Shown here piece by piece: positions 7,254 to 13,572 of a stretch of DNA of 16,106 bases. The notes under the pieces were generated by a model. It did not search any database, had not been told where the DNA came from, and worked only from the letters and a program-made list of their open reading frames with translations. The stretch is taken from positions 1-16,106 of the forward strand of contig JAQCMZ010000443.1 of NCBI GenBank assembly GCA_028274825.1. The letters are read 5' to 3'. This stretch comes from Haloferacaceae archaeon (GTDB taxonomy: Archaea; Halobacteriota; Halobacteria; Halobacteriales; Haloferacaceae). The position numbers and the translations under genes were made by a program. How positions within the stretch are numbered: the first letter of the stretch is position 1; each line of letters opens with the position of its first letter.

Positions 7254-8213
7254 TTAGGGGTTAATTCGCTGGATCCACGTGTCCGGGTCATCAAGTTCGT
7301 CGCCGGTCGGAAGATTCGCCGGATCTGCCCAGACAGTGCCGGCTGACTTAATTCCACGCCGATCAGCCACGGTCTCGAAGAAAGACGAACCCTGTTCGTA
7401 CTGTTGCTGCTTGACTCCTAGCCCGAGAACGCGACGCACCAATTTCGAGATCGGACTTCCACCACCGCGCCGGTCGTCAAGCTTCCGTCGAAGATCGGCG
7501 TATTCTTGATCGAACGCGCGGTCCATCAACAGTTCGGCGTACCCCTCAACGGCAGTCATCGCACCGTTGAGTTCCTGGAACGACTCTCTGTCGAGAGCAC
7601 CCTCACTCAGCGCGGCCACCCCTTCATCCATTCTGGATTCGAGATACCCCCGGAGCCACGGTGCCGCACCAAACTCGGCGGCGTGTGAAACTTCGTGAAA
7701 GGCGATCCACCGCCGGAAGCGTTCGAACGGGACATCCAGTTCCGCCGCCGTGCGCTTGATGTTCGAGTGGACGAAATAGAGTCCGTGATCTTCATCCGGG
7801 GAGTCGGCCATTAACAGCGGGTCGTACTGACCGAGCACATTTCTGGCGAGAAATCCGAGCGAAAATGCCATTGAACCTGTGTTGGCGATGCGTGAAACGC
7901 CCGAAAACTCGGGTTGCACTTGTCGCTCTACGGTCCCCATCACCTCTCGGAACGTCCGCAGGTTGGCATCAATCCAGTGATGGCGGTTCTGTACTTCAAC
8001 AGTCGCCGGAACATCAAACTCAAGACCAGCCACCTCTTGAAGTCGGGTTTGAGCGTCGCGAACATCCTCTGCGTAGCCTTGCTGCTCTTCGGTCGTGAGC
8101 TGAAGATCACCGGGATCAGTGGCGGCTTTCGCCGACTCTGCAGTCTTCTGCCAGTCGATCATCCCCGTCCCGGACGCTTCAGTGACGGCCCGGACACTTC
8201 GAACGATATCCAT
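7254..8213 (-). CDS. DUF2342 zinc-dependent metalloprotease-like protein
   Basis: The 319-residue protein belongs to the zincin-fold DUF2342 group, often labelled a coenzyme F420 biosynthesis-associated protein because of its species distribution; no reaction is proven. It opens with the family block VRSVRAVTEASGTGMIDW. The zinc site HEVSH is at residues 173-177 within FRRWIAFHEVSHAAEFGAAP, and EGYAE at about 223-227 could supply the third ligand. The C-terminal region with KQQQYEQGSSFFETVADRRG is typical of the family. ATG at 8213 is chosen because GAGGAG lies directly upstream at normal spacing; an upstream in-frame ATG at 8258 would add 15 residues with no Shine-Dalgarno. No signal peptide or membrane segment is seen. 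It may share a transcript with the small membrane-protein gene that ends 103 bases upstream. Confidence 0.85.
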   Translation of the reverse strand: MDIVRSVRAVTEASGTGMIDWQKTAESAKAATDPGDLQLTTEEQQGYAEDVRDAQTRLQEVAGLEFDVPATVEVQNRHHWIDANLRTFREVMGTVERQVQPEFSGVSRIANTGSMAFSLGFLARNVLGQYDPLLMADSPDEDHGLYFVHSNIKRTAAELDVPFERFRRWIAFHEVSHAAEFGAAPWLRGYLESRMDEGVAALSEGALDRESFQELNGAMTAVEGYAELLMDRAFDQEYADLRRKLDDRRGGGSPISKLVRRVLGLGVKQQQYEQGSSFFETVADRRGIKSAGTVWADPANLPTGDELDDPDTWIQRINP

Positions 8214-8316
8214 ACTAACTCCTCGGGGAGCACGCGACAAATCCCTTATGCCGGCCACCAGCCCGACGCCACATTGGCTTTTGTCTCACTCGATAGCGAC
8301 ACACCCTCCCCGAGAC

Positions 8317-8430
8317 TCAGGCTAATTCGTCTAACTCTTCGGCAGCCTCGAGTGAGTCCCTGTTTTTGAACAGCCAGACGAGAGCCATCAATACTAACAC
8401 AGTGACCAGTGGAATAAGTCGTTTTCTCAC
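8317..8430 (-). CDS. Putative 37-residue single-helix membrane protein
   Basis: A short frame starts at GTG 8430: a basic N-terminus (VRKRLIP), one hydrophobic helix (LVTVLVLMALVWLF), a positive stop-transfer KNRD, and an acidic tail ending EELDELA. This is the typical make-up of haloarchaeal microproteins. The frame is open further upstream without an ATG or GTG; a TTG would add 14 residues. There is no convincing Shine-Dalgarno, so the start is uncertain. An AT-rich box (TTAATTTAT, 8564-8572 on the - strand) lies about 130 bases upstream and could drive it together with the DUF2342 gene. Confidence 0.45.
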   Translation of the reverse strand: MRKRLIPLVTVLVLMALVWLFKNRDSLEAAEELDELA

Positions 8431-8602
8431 CGGAGAGTGGCGATCCTGCCGTTCACTGGTATTACACAAAATATCTTGTCCGCTCTCGTTCCACCAGATT
8501 CCCCAGAGAGGTACCCAATCTTCCCGAGAAGTGATTCTGACGGCGTATATGAGCCACCAATCATAAATTAACGTTATTACCTGGCGACTTATAGGCTGAA
8601 CA

Positions 8603-9216
8603 GGCGCACTCCCACGCCGTTCACGGCGTGGATACGCGCCGTCACAGCGCTAATTGCGGACTGGTTTTGCTCCACACTGTCGTCTCTGTGAGTGTCGGCG
8701 CACTGGGGACGACCCCACTGTAGCCGAGCGCCCAACAGCGGTTCGAGTGTCCGCCCACACTGGAAACAGCAGCGTGTCATAGAATACGTCTCACGCCCTC
8801 TACCTGACGATTATACAGCCCTAAATTCGCTCCTAAGACCGTAGTTTCGCCATTCAACAGTTCTGTTCAATCTCTAGACTGCGAAATGATACCCATCGAG
8901 AACTATTGTATGACAGGCTCAACAGGGCAGGGTGTGGCCCGATGTGGGAATCACACACCAAGCACCGAGGGCGAACAGTTGCAGAGGAAGTCACTCTGAG
9001 TCTGTCGCAGTCTGCCGGACTCCCCGTGGCCAACACAACACGGGGAATCCGAGTCAGACGAGAGGAGTCCCAGGGTGGCCACTCCCAAGAGACTGCCCGT
9101 CGCCCGGTTCCACACCGATTCCAACGGTGTGCTCGCGTGGCAGTCTGGACACCTGACACTCCCAATTCAGCGGTGGCGTGGGATTCGGCCGCGTGACCGC
9201 GGAGGAGGATGTCAAC
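8603..9216 (+). mobile_element. Decayed IS200/IS605-type element relic (about 0.6 kb)
   Basis: The left side is a two-part palindrome: GGCGC (8603-8607) with GCGCC (8636-8640) around a 4x4 internal loop, and a perfect 9-base stem CCACGCCGT/ACGGCGTGG (8612-8631). The right side is a hairpin with CCGCG-tgac-CGCGG (9189-9202) followed by GGAGGATGTCAAC (9204-9216), the kind of end seen in haloarchaeal tnpB-type elements. Just inside the right end, a degraded frame reads GVLAWQSGHLTLP, vaguely like TnpB C-terminal tails, but no intact tnpA or tnpB exists. The outer limits are inferred; the left palindrome could belong to a different element. The right end sits 66 bases upstream of rpl11. It could also be a non-autonomous palindrome-ended element of the type known from Haloquadratum. 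Confidence 0.5.
9010..9059. repeat. Long imperfect hairpin inside the relic
   Basis: TCCCCGTG (9021-9028) and CACGGGGA (9039-9046) form a perfect 8-base stem with a 10-base loop. The stem continues outward through CGGA/TCCG (9016-9019 and 9048-9051) and GTCTG/CAGAC (9010-9014 and 9055-9059), with a single mismatch and a small bulge. It may be a remnant of a structured guide-like RNA or of a subterminal palindrome of the mobile element. Confidence 0.5.
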
Positions 9217-9252
9217 GATACTGGTCAGCGTGGCTAGGGCCGAAAAACAACC

Positions 9253-9260
9253 GTTAAAAA
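9253..9260 (+). promoter_or_regulatory. TATA box of rpl11
   Basis: GTTAAAAA lies 23-30 bases before the rpl11 ATG. With the usual archaeal spacing, transcription would start within a base or two of the ATG, giving a leaderless mRNA, which agrees with the lack of a Shine-Dalgarno sequence. Confidence 0.6.
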
Positions 9261-9282
9261 CCGCCGGCGGGTTGTTTCGTGT

Positions 9283-9759
9283 ATGGCTGGAACTATCGAA
9301 GTACTCATTCCTGGCGGGGAAGCTGATCCTGGCCCGCCGCTTGGCCCAGAACTCGGGCCAACGCCCGTGGACGTTCAGGACGTGGTTTCCTCGATTAACG
9401 ATGAAACAGCGGCGTTCGACGGGATGGAGGTTCCCGTTACCGTCGAGTACGAAGACGGAGGTTCGTTCGACATCGAGGTGGGTGTTCCACCAACCACGGA
9501 ACTCATCAAAGACGAAGCCGGCTTCGACACTGGATCCGGCGAACCCGCCGACGACTTCGTCGCCGATCTGTCGGTCGAACAGGTGAAGACGATTGCCGAG
9601 CAGAAAATGTCAGACCTTCTCTCGTATGACGTGCGCAACGCGGCCAAAGAGATTGGCGGAACCTGCGTCTCGCTGGGTGTGACGGTCGAAGGAGAGAATG
9701 CACGGACGTTCAACGAGCGGGTCGACGCCGGTGATTACGACGACGCCTTAGAGGCCTGA
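9283..9759 (+). CDS. rpl11: Large ribosomal subunit protein uL11
   Basis: uL11 sits at the base of the ribosomal stalk, binds the GTPase-associated region of 23S rRNA and helps translation factors. The 158-residue sequence has the family N-terminus with the Pro-rich PGPPLGPELGPTPVDV (about 17-32) and the RNA-binding C-terminal domain from about residue 75, including EQVKTIAEQKMSDLLSYD and the closing AAKEIGGTCVSLGVTVEG. Length is normal for haloarchaea. The gene appears leaderless with its own TATA box. It is separated from rpl1 by 367 bases with a second promoter, as known for haloarchaea, where L11 is made from its own transcript and L1-L10-L12 from another. Confidence 0.97.
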   Translation: MAGTIEVLIPGGEADPGPPLGPELGPTPVDVQDVVSSINDETAAFDGMEVPVTVEYEDGGSFDIEVGVPPTTELIKDEAGFDTGSGEPADDFVADLSVEQVKTIAEQKMSDLLSYDVRNAAKEIGGTCVSLGVTVEGENARTFNERVDAGDYDDALEA

Positions 9760-10035
9760 GACTGCAGTGCACAGAGCCCCCGGCGGTACTGTTTCAGGGG
9801 TTTACTCCGATTAGGATCCGCTCACGGCTACACCTTCGGAGTCGCTCTGTTGCCGGAACGGATACTGGTGTCCTGACTCAGTAACACTCTCCTCTTCGCC
9901 GACGGGTATTGACATACCGGTGTCGGGTGGCTCGTGCTGTGTCACACTCTAATTAGCACTACTCACGCAATGGTGAGGGACACGCTCTCGGCACGATAAG
10001 ACGGTATAATCCCTCTCTCAGGCTGCTTCGACGGG
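9760..10035. other. rpl11-rpl1 spacer, no gene seen
   Basis: No coding frame or RNA gene is recognisable. There are small palindromes, for example ACTGCAGT just after the rpl11 stop and GGTAT-tgac-ATACC near 9906-9919, but no T-rich terminator that I would defend. The region ends in the rpl1 promoter. Confidence 0.6.
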
Positions 10036-10041
10036 TTTAAA
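10036..10041 (+). promoter_or_regulatory. TATA box of the rpl1-rpl10-rpl12 operon
   Basis: TTTAAA lies 86 bases before the rpl1 ATG. A start site about 25 bases downstream (near 10062-10066) would leave a leader of roughly 60-65 bases, close to the length known for the equivalent haloarchaeal transcript. Confidence 0.55.
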
Positions 10042-10061
10042 CATCGCTTACGCCTTATTCT

Positions 10062-10126
10062 GAATGAGACAGGCTTCGCCTGTTTCACTGACCCGTAGCA
10101 GCGCAAGCGTACTACGAAGGTGAACA
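10062..10126 (+). promoter_or_regulatory. Structured rpl1 leader, probable L1 autoregulatory site
   Basis: The predicted leader folds into two hairpins. The first pairs GAGACAGGC (10066-10074) with GCCTGTTTC (10078-10086) over nine base pairs, including one G-U. The second pairs GTAG (10095-10098) with CTAC (10112-10115) and caps GC/GC with a GCAA tetraloop (10103-10106). The Shine-Dalgarno GAAGGTGA (10116-10123) follows at once. In haloarchaea, L1 is known to repress its own operon through a leader that imitates its 23S rRNA site. The unpaired GAAT/ACTGAC bases around the first stem are the likely protein contact. I have not matched the exact consensus. Confidence 0.55.
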
Positions 10127-10765
10127 ATGGCAGACTCTATAGAAGACGCAGTCTCTCGCGCAATCGATGAGGCCCCCGAACGGAATTTCCGGGAAACAGT
10201 GGACCTCGCGGTCAACCTGCGCGATTTAGACTTAGACGATCCGTCGAACCGTGTCGATGAGTCCGTCGTTCTCCCGGGAGGGACGGGCCAAGAAACTACG
10301 ATTATCGTCTTTGCTGAAGGCGAAACCGCCGTCCGCGCAGCCAATGTCGCAGATGAGGTGCTGAGCGCCGAGGATCTCGAAGAGCTGGGCGACGACGATG
10401 ACGAGGCCAAAAACTTGGCCGATCAGACCGACTTTTTCATCGCCGAAGCCGCGCTCATGCAGGATATCGGCCGGTATCTGGGGACTATCCTCGGGCCACG
10501 TGGAAAGATGCCGACCCCACTGCAACTCGACGAAGATGTCGTCGAGACAATCGAGACGATGAAAAACACTGTCCAACTCCGCTCGGGCGACCGGCGGACA
10601 TTCCACACTCGCGTCGGTGCCGAGGACATGGATACTGAAAACATATCCAGCAATATCGACGTGATTATTCGGCGGCTCGAAGCCGATCTCGAGAAGGGGC
10701 CGCTCAATATCGATGACGTGTTCGTGAAGACCACCATGGGCCCATCCGTGGAGGTGCCAGCGTGA
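10127..10765 (+). CDS. rpl1: Large ribosomal subunit protein uL1
   Basis: uL1 forms the L1 stalk near the ribosomal E site, helps release deacylated tRNA, and in archaea also represses its own operon. The 212 residues match the family throughout: RNFRETVDLAVNLRDLDL (about 20-37), the central domain with FIAEAALMQDIGRYLGTILG and PRGKMPTPLQ, and the C-terminal KGPLNIDDVFVKTTMGPSVE. An acidic loop (ELGDDDDEAK) is a haloarchaeal feature. ATG 10127 has a Shine-Dalgarno (GGTGA, 10119-10123) close by. The stop overlaps the GTG start of rpl10 by four bases (GTGA), so translation is coupled. Confidence 0.97.
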   Translation: MADSIEDAVSRAIDEAPERNFRETVDLAVNLRDLDLDDPSNRVDESVVLPGGTGQETTIIVFAEGETAVRAANVADEVLSAEDLEELGDDDDEAKNLADQTDFFIAEAALMQDIGRYLGTILGPRGKMPTPLQLDEDVVETIETMKNTVQLRSGDRRTFHTRVGAEDMDTENISSNIDVIIRRLEADLEKGPLNIDDVFVKTTMGPSVEVPA

Positions 10766-11820
10766 GCTCTGAGGCTCGCCGAACCGAGACGATTCCCGAG
10801 TGGAAACGCGAAGAGGTTGCAGATATCGTCGAGTTTCTGGAGACTTACGATGCGGTCGGGATCGTTGGTGTGGAGGGGATCCCCAGCAGACAGCTCCAGG
10901 CCATGCGCCGGGAACTGTATGGACAGGCAGAGCTTCGGATGTCCCGAAACACACTCACTGTCAGGGCGCTCGAAGAAGTCGGTGAGGGGTTGGGCGAGCT
11001 GACCGAGTTCGTCAACGGGCAAATCGGCTTGATCGCCAGCAATGACAACCCGTTCGGGCTCTTCCAGCAACTCGAAGAATCGAAAACACCCGCCCCGATT
11101 GGCGCCGATGAGGTCACCCCAACAGATATCACCATTCCAGAGGGTGACACGGGTGTAGACCCGGGCCCGTTTGTGGGCGAACTTCAGCAGGTCGGTGCAT
11201 CCGCGCGGATCCAAGACGGTTCGATTACGGTGACCAAACAATCGACTGTCCTCGAGGAAGGCGGTGTCGTCTCCGCTGAACTCTCGAACGTTCTGTCGGA
11301 ACTCGGGATTGAGCCGAAGGAAGTCGGCCTGGACCTACGTGGGGTGTACGCGGACGGTGTCGTGTTCGGACCCGACGAACTCGAACTCGACATTGCAGAG
11401 TATCGCGCCGACATCGAGTCGGCTACCGCCGCTGCACAGAATCTCTCGGTCAATGCAGGGTATCCGACGGCTCAGACGGTCGACACTCTCATCGCCAAGG
11501 CGGCCGGCGAGGCCAAATCGGTGGGGCTATTCGCCGAGATCGAGAGTCCCGATGTTGTTCCGGAACTGATCGGCAGAGCCGACGCACAAGTACAAGCACT
11601 GGCGGCCGAAATCGACGACGAAGACGCGCTCCCTGAGGAGCTACAAGACGTTGACGCCCCCGCGAGTGCGGCGGGTGCTGCGGCTGCAGACGAACAAACT
11701 GACGACGACGATCACTCCGAGGACGTCGAACCCGACGTCGATGTCGGATCTGATGGCGACAACAATAACGATAACGACGACGGAGACGGTGCGGAAGGAC
11801 TCGGAGAGATGTTCGGTTAA
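10762..11820 (+). CDS. rpl10: Large ribosomal subunit protein uL10 (P0)
   Basis: uL10 is the stalk base protein that binds 23S rRNA next to uL11 and carries several P1/L12 dimers. The 352 residues show the rRNA-binding N-terminal domain (about 1-110, with GVEGIPSRQLQAMRRELYG and the RMSRNTL motif), the archaeal insertion domain, helical spines for L12 dimers (about 210-285) and an Ala-rich then very acidic tail. The last residues, EGLGEMFG, match the end of the P1 protein from the next gene (EGLGELFG); this shared tip recruits elongation factors in archaea. The tail has an Asn/Asp run (DNNNDNDDGDG). The start is GTG 10762, inside the end of rpl1; P1 starts 13 bases after the stop. Confidence 0.97.
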   Translation: MSSEARRTETIPEWKREEVADIVEFLETYDAVGIVGVEGIPSRQLQAMRRELYGQAELRMSRNTLTVRALEEVGEGLGELTEFVNGQIGLIASNDNPFGLFQQLEESKTPAPIGADEVTPTDITIPEGDTGVDPGPFVGELQQVGASARIQDGSITVTKQSTVLEEGGVVSAELSNVLSELGIEPKEVGLDLRGVYADGVVFGPDELELDIAEYRADIESATAAAQNLSVNAGYPTAQTVDTLIAKAAGEAKSVGLFAEIESPDVVPELIGRADAQVQALAAEIDDEDALPEELQDVDAPASAAGAAAADEQTDDDDHSEDVEPDVDVGSDGDNNNDNDDGDGAEGLGEMFG

Positions 11821-11833
11821 GAGGTTACTACCA

Positions 11834-12175
11834 ATGGAATACGTATACGCTGCACTTATCCTGAACGAAGCTGACGAAGAGCTCGACGAAGACAGTATCA
11901 CCGCCGTACTTGAGTCCGCGGGTGTCGATGTCGAAGATTCCCGAGTCAAAGCCCTCGTGGCTGCGCTGGAGGATGTCGATATCGAAGAGGCCATTGAGAC
12001 GGCCGCTGCTGCGCCTGCTGCAGGTGGTGGCGGAGCCGCGGCGGCTACTGAAGAGGTCAACGAACAAGAAGAAGAAGCAGCCGAGGAGGAAGTCGAAGAG
12101 GAAGCCGAAACCGAAGAAGACGACGATGACGACGACGACGCGTCCGGCGAAGGTCTGGGTGAACTTTTCGGATAA
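11834..12175 (+). CDS. rpl12: Ribosomal stalk protein P1 (archaeal L12)
   Basis: Archaeal P1, often called L12, forms the flexible stalk dimers on uL10 that recruit translational GTPases. The 113-residue protein starts MEYVYAALILNEADEELDED, has the helical dimer domain up to about residue 58 (EDVDIEEAIETA), an Ala/Gly hinge (AAAPAAGGGGAAAAT), a long Glu/Asp tail and the conserved end EGLGELFG. It is unrelated in sequence to bacterial L7/L12. Start at ATG 11834, with GAGGT at 11821-11825 as ribosome site. It is the last gene of the L1 operon; a hairpin plus T-run follows. Confidence 0.97.
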   Translation: MEYVYAALILNEADEELDEDSITAVLESAGVDVEDSRVKALVAALEDVDIEEAIETAAAAPAAGGGGAAAATEEVNEQEEEAAEEEVEEEAETEEDDDDDDDASGEGLGELFG

Positions 12176-12185
12176 CGTCGCAGTT

Positions 12186-12212
12186 GACTGATCTCCCGCA
12201 GTCTGCTTTTTT
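12186..12212 (+). terminator. Terminator of the rpl1-rpl10-rpl12 operon
   Basis: GACTG (12186-12190) can pair with CAGTC (12199-12203), and a run of six T follows at 12207-12212. In archaea the T-run alone can end transcription. Its place, about 30 bases after the rpl12 stop, fits the operon end. Confidence 0.55.
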
Positions 12213-12379
12213 GTACCTTGCACCCGAATCAGATTGCACATTGTGCGCCTGCAGTCGTCAGCACTCGCCTCACACTATCACGCAACTTTCATCGATAGCC
12301 GCTCCGCGAACTGACGCTCAAGTGACTCTGATAGATTGCTGAAGACGCTAATTCAGACTACGGAGAATCGAGGAGAAAG

Positions 12380-12726
12380 CCCCGCCCGTCGGCGGGGATG
12401 AATCCGACTCTCGTGAGAATTCAGTCGCATACGACAGAGTTAGATCAATTGAAAAACTATGAAATAATAACCGAGGCGGTCTGCCCGTGTAATCGGCCAC
12501 TATTGGGGTGGTCTGATTGCAGGCAAAAACACCCGTTCTGTGCTAGAGCTCAGGGCGGAGTCAGCGACCGTAACTCCGAGTCCTCGTGCCGAGGAGAAGA
12601 GAAGAGTCCCGGCTGCGTGGCACAGCCAGTCGCGTTTCACGTCGGAAGGCGACAACCCACACTATCCTACATCAGCGGCCCAGTGCCGTGGAAATCCTCG
12701 CCGACGCGCGGGGAGGATGTCAACTC
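12380..12726 (+). mobile_element. Second IS200/IS605-type element relic (about 0.35 kb)
   Basis: The left side has a hairpin CCCCGCC-cgtc-GGCGGGG (12380-12397) followed by ATGAATCC. The right side has ATCCTC (12694-12699) paired with GAGGAT (12713-12718), with an inner CCG/CGG, ending GGAGGATGTCAAC (12712-12724). The right end shares GGAGGATGTCAAC and the preceding TCAGCGG context with the relic upstream of rpl11, in the same orientation. Between the ends are further stems (TCCTCG-tgc-CGAGGA; GGCTG...CAGCC) but no transposase frame. It is probably a deleted tnpB-type element or a non-autonomous palindrome-ended derivative; exact limits are inferred. Between it and the regulator gene (12727-12879) I see nothing supportable. 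Confidence 0.5.
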
Positions 12727-12879
12727 TACTCTCGGACAAACGTGGGTGAATACTAGATGGATGCTGTGGCCGAACTCCACCTTTCTAGACGCTAGCGGGG
12801 AACCCGTGGCTCGTGAGCATTTGACCGACAGTATCAATAATCTTAATCGACGCTCAATAGCCGAGCAGAATTCAGATAA

Positions 12880-13137
12880 TCACACTCGAGAGACGACAGT
12901 GTCAGAGTCGGTCGGCGCGTACTGGCCATCAGACTCTGTGACGAGGTCGTCCTCACGAAGCGTCCGCAATACACTGTACAGCGCTAGTTTTCTCATCCGC
13001 AGTGCCTCACTCATCTCCGAGACCGTCGCATCGCCTGCAGATTCCAGATACAGATACACGAGTTTGCCTCGCGGTGAGCGGAGTTCTTTCGGGACTGTCC
13101 CTGTGGTATCCGCGTTCTTCATATCAAGTGTCATCAT
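12880..13137 (-). CDS. Small winged-helix (MarR/TrmB-like) transcriptional regulator
   Basis: This 85-residue protein is almost only a winged helix-turn-helix: VPKELRSPRGKLVYLYLESA, then ATVSEMSEALRMRKLALYSV and LRTLREDDLVTESDGQY as the wing. Small stand-alone regulators with the pattern SPRGKLVYLYL...LYSVLRTLRE are common in haloarchaea and are usually listed as MarR/TrmB-family. No ligand or membrane domain is present, so it probably acts as a dimer on its own promoter or nearby genes. A TATA-like TATTAT at 13165-13170 would start transcription near 13140, which makes ATG 13137 a leaderless start; ATG 13122 with GGTGAT upstream is the alternative. It is transcribed away from the ribosomal operon and is followed by the mobile-element relic. 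Confidence 0.75.
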   Translation of the reverse strand: MMTLDMKNADTTGTVPKELRSPRGKLVYLYLESAGDATVSEMSEALRMRKLALYSVLRTLREDDLVTESDGQYAPTDSDTVVSRV

Positions 13138-13155
13138 CACCAGTACGTATAACTT

Positions 13156-13189
13156 CGACAATCATAATAGCACGGTACGACGATTGTCG
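13156..13189. promoter_or_regulatory. Inverted repeat over the regulator promoter (probable operator)
   Basis: CGACAATC (13156-13163) and GATTGTCG (13182-13189) are exact reverse complements with 18 bases between them, and the spacer holds the TATA-like box of the winged-helix gene. A third partial copy, ACGAC-gatt-GTCGT (13177-13190), overlaps the distal arm. A dimeric winged-helix protein bound here would cover the TATA box, so negative autoregulation is likely. Confidence 0.55.
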
Positions 13190-13572
13190 TAATCAGCACG
13201 AACCGAGCACTCTCAAGCTGAATTCCCGGCTCCGGGTACCGAAGGAATCGAACGGTAACACCGATCAGAGACAAAGTGATGGCGGGGACGCGGAGGCAGC
13301 CGCGAACTCACAGTGATTCGAGCAACAGCGACCCCACGCAGCGCCTCTGAGACTGTCTCATCGACAGTAGATTGTGGATACAGTAGACCCGTTCAGCGCT
13401 ATCTCACGACTTCCACGAGACTGGACCTGTCGTACGGTGTCAAAGGCAGTACCGAACCTCCTGTCTTCACAATAGCGAAGACAGTCAACCCATCAGTAAG
13501 TGAGCGGCAACAGCCCTGCGCGAGTAGCGTGGAGAAGTTCACCTGCTAGAGGCAGGAGTTTAACGGATGGGG
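13190..13572. other. Spacer between the regulator gene and sdhA, no gene seen
   Basis: About 380 bases without a supportable gene; the sdhA transcript runs into it from the right. It holds a perfect 8-base stem CTGTCTTC/GAAGACAG (13461-13468 and 13477-13484, loop of eight), about 90 bases past the sdhA stop, and a small CCTGC-tagag-GCAGG palindrome close to the sdhA stop. Either may mark the 3' end of the sdh mRNA or be an old mobile-element end. No T-run supports a standard terminator. Confidence 0.5.

Noticed and set aside
8427..8564. 45-codon minus-strand frame ending in a GTGA overlap with the 37-residue membrane protein
   Set aside because: Its ATG falls inside the likely TATA box, and the product has no recognisable features; the overlap is probably chance.
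8589..8780. Minus-strand 63-codon frame with a CCFQCG motif, considered as a zinc-finger or transposase fragment
   Set aside because: Only one C-x-x-C-like pair is present, and its end overlaps the palindrome at 8612-8631. I could not match it to a known zinc ribbon, so it is covered only as part of the relic.
8906..9196. Plus-strand 96-codon frame before rpl11
   Set aside because: It is Arg/Ser-rich, crosses the large hairpin and the element end, and does not match an intact TnpB domain; at best it contains decayed pieces.
10005..10010. Bacterial -10-like TATAAT upstream of rpl1
   Set aside because: The organism is archaeal, and the TTTAAA at 10036 is better spaced for the expected leader length.
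12398..13192. Long + strand open frame of 264 codons
   Set aside because: It runs through the mobile-element relic and antisense to the winged-helix gene, is Ser/Arg-rich rather than acidic, and resembles no family. It is a by-product of base composition.
13237..13257. tRNA T-arm-like hairpin (TACCG ... CGGTA with GAATCGAA)
   Set aside because: The loop is 11 bases instead of seven, and no D-arm, anticodon arm or acceptor stem could be placed around it.
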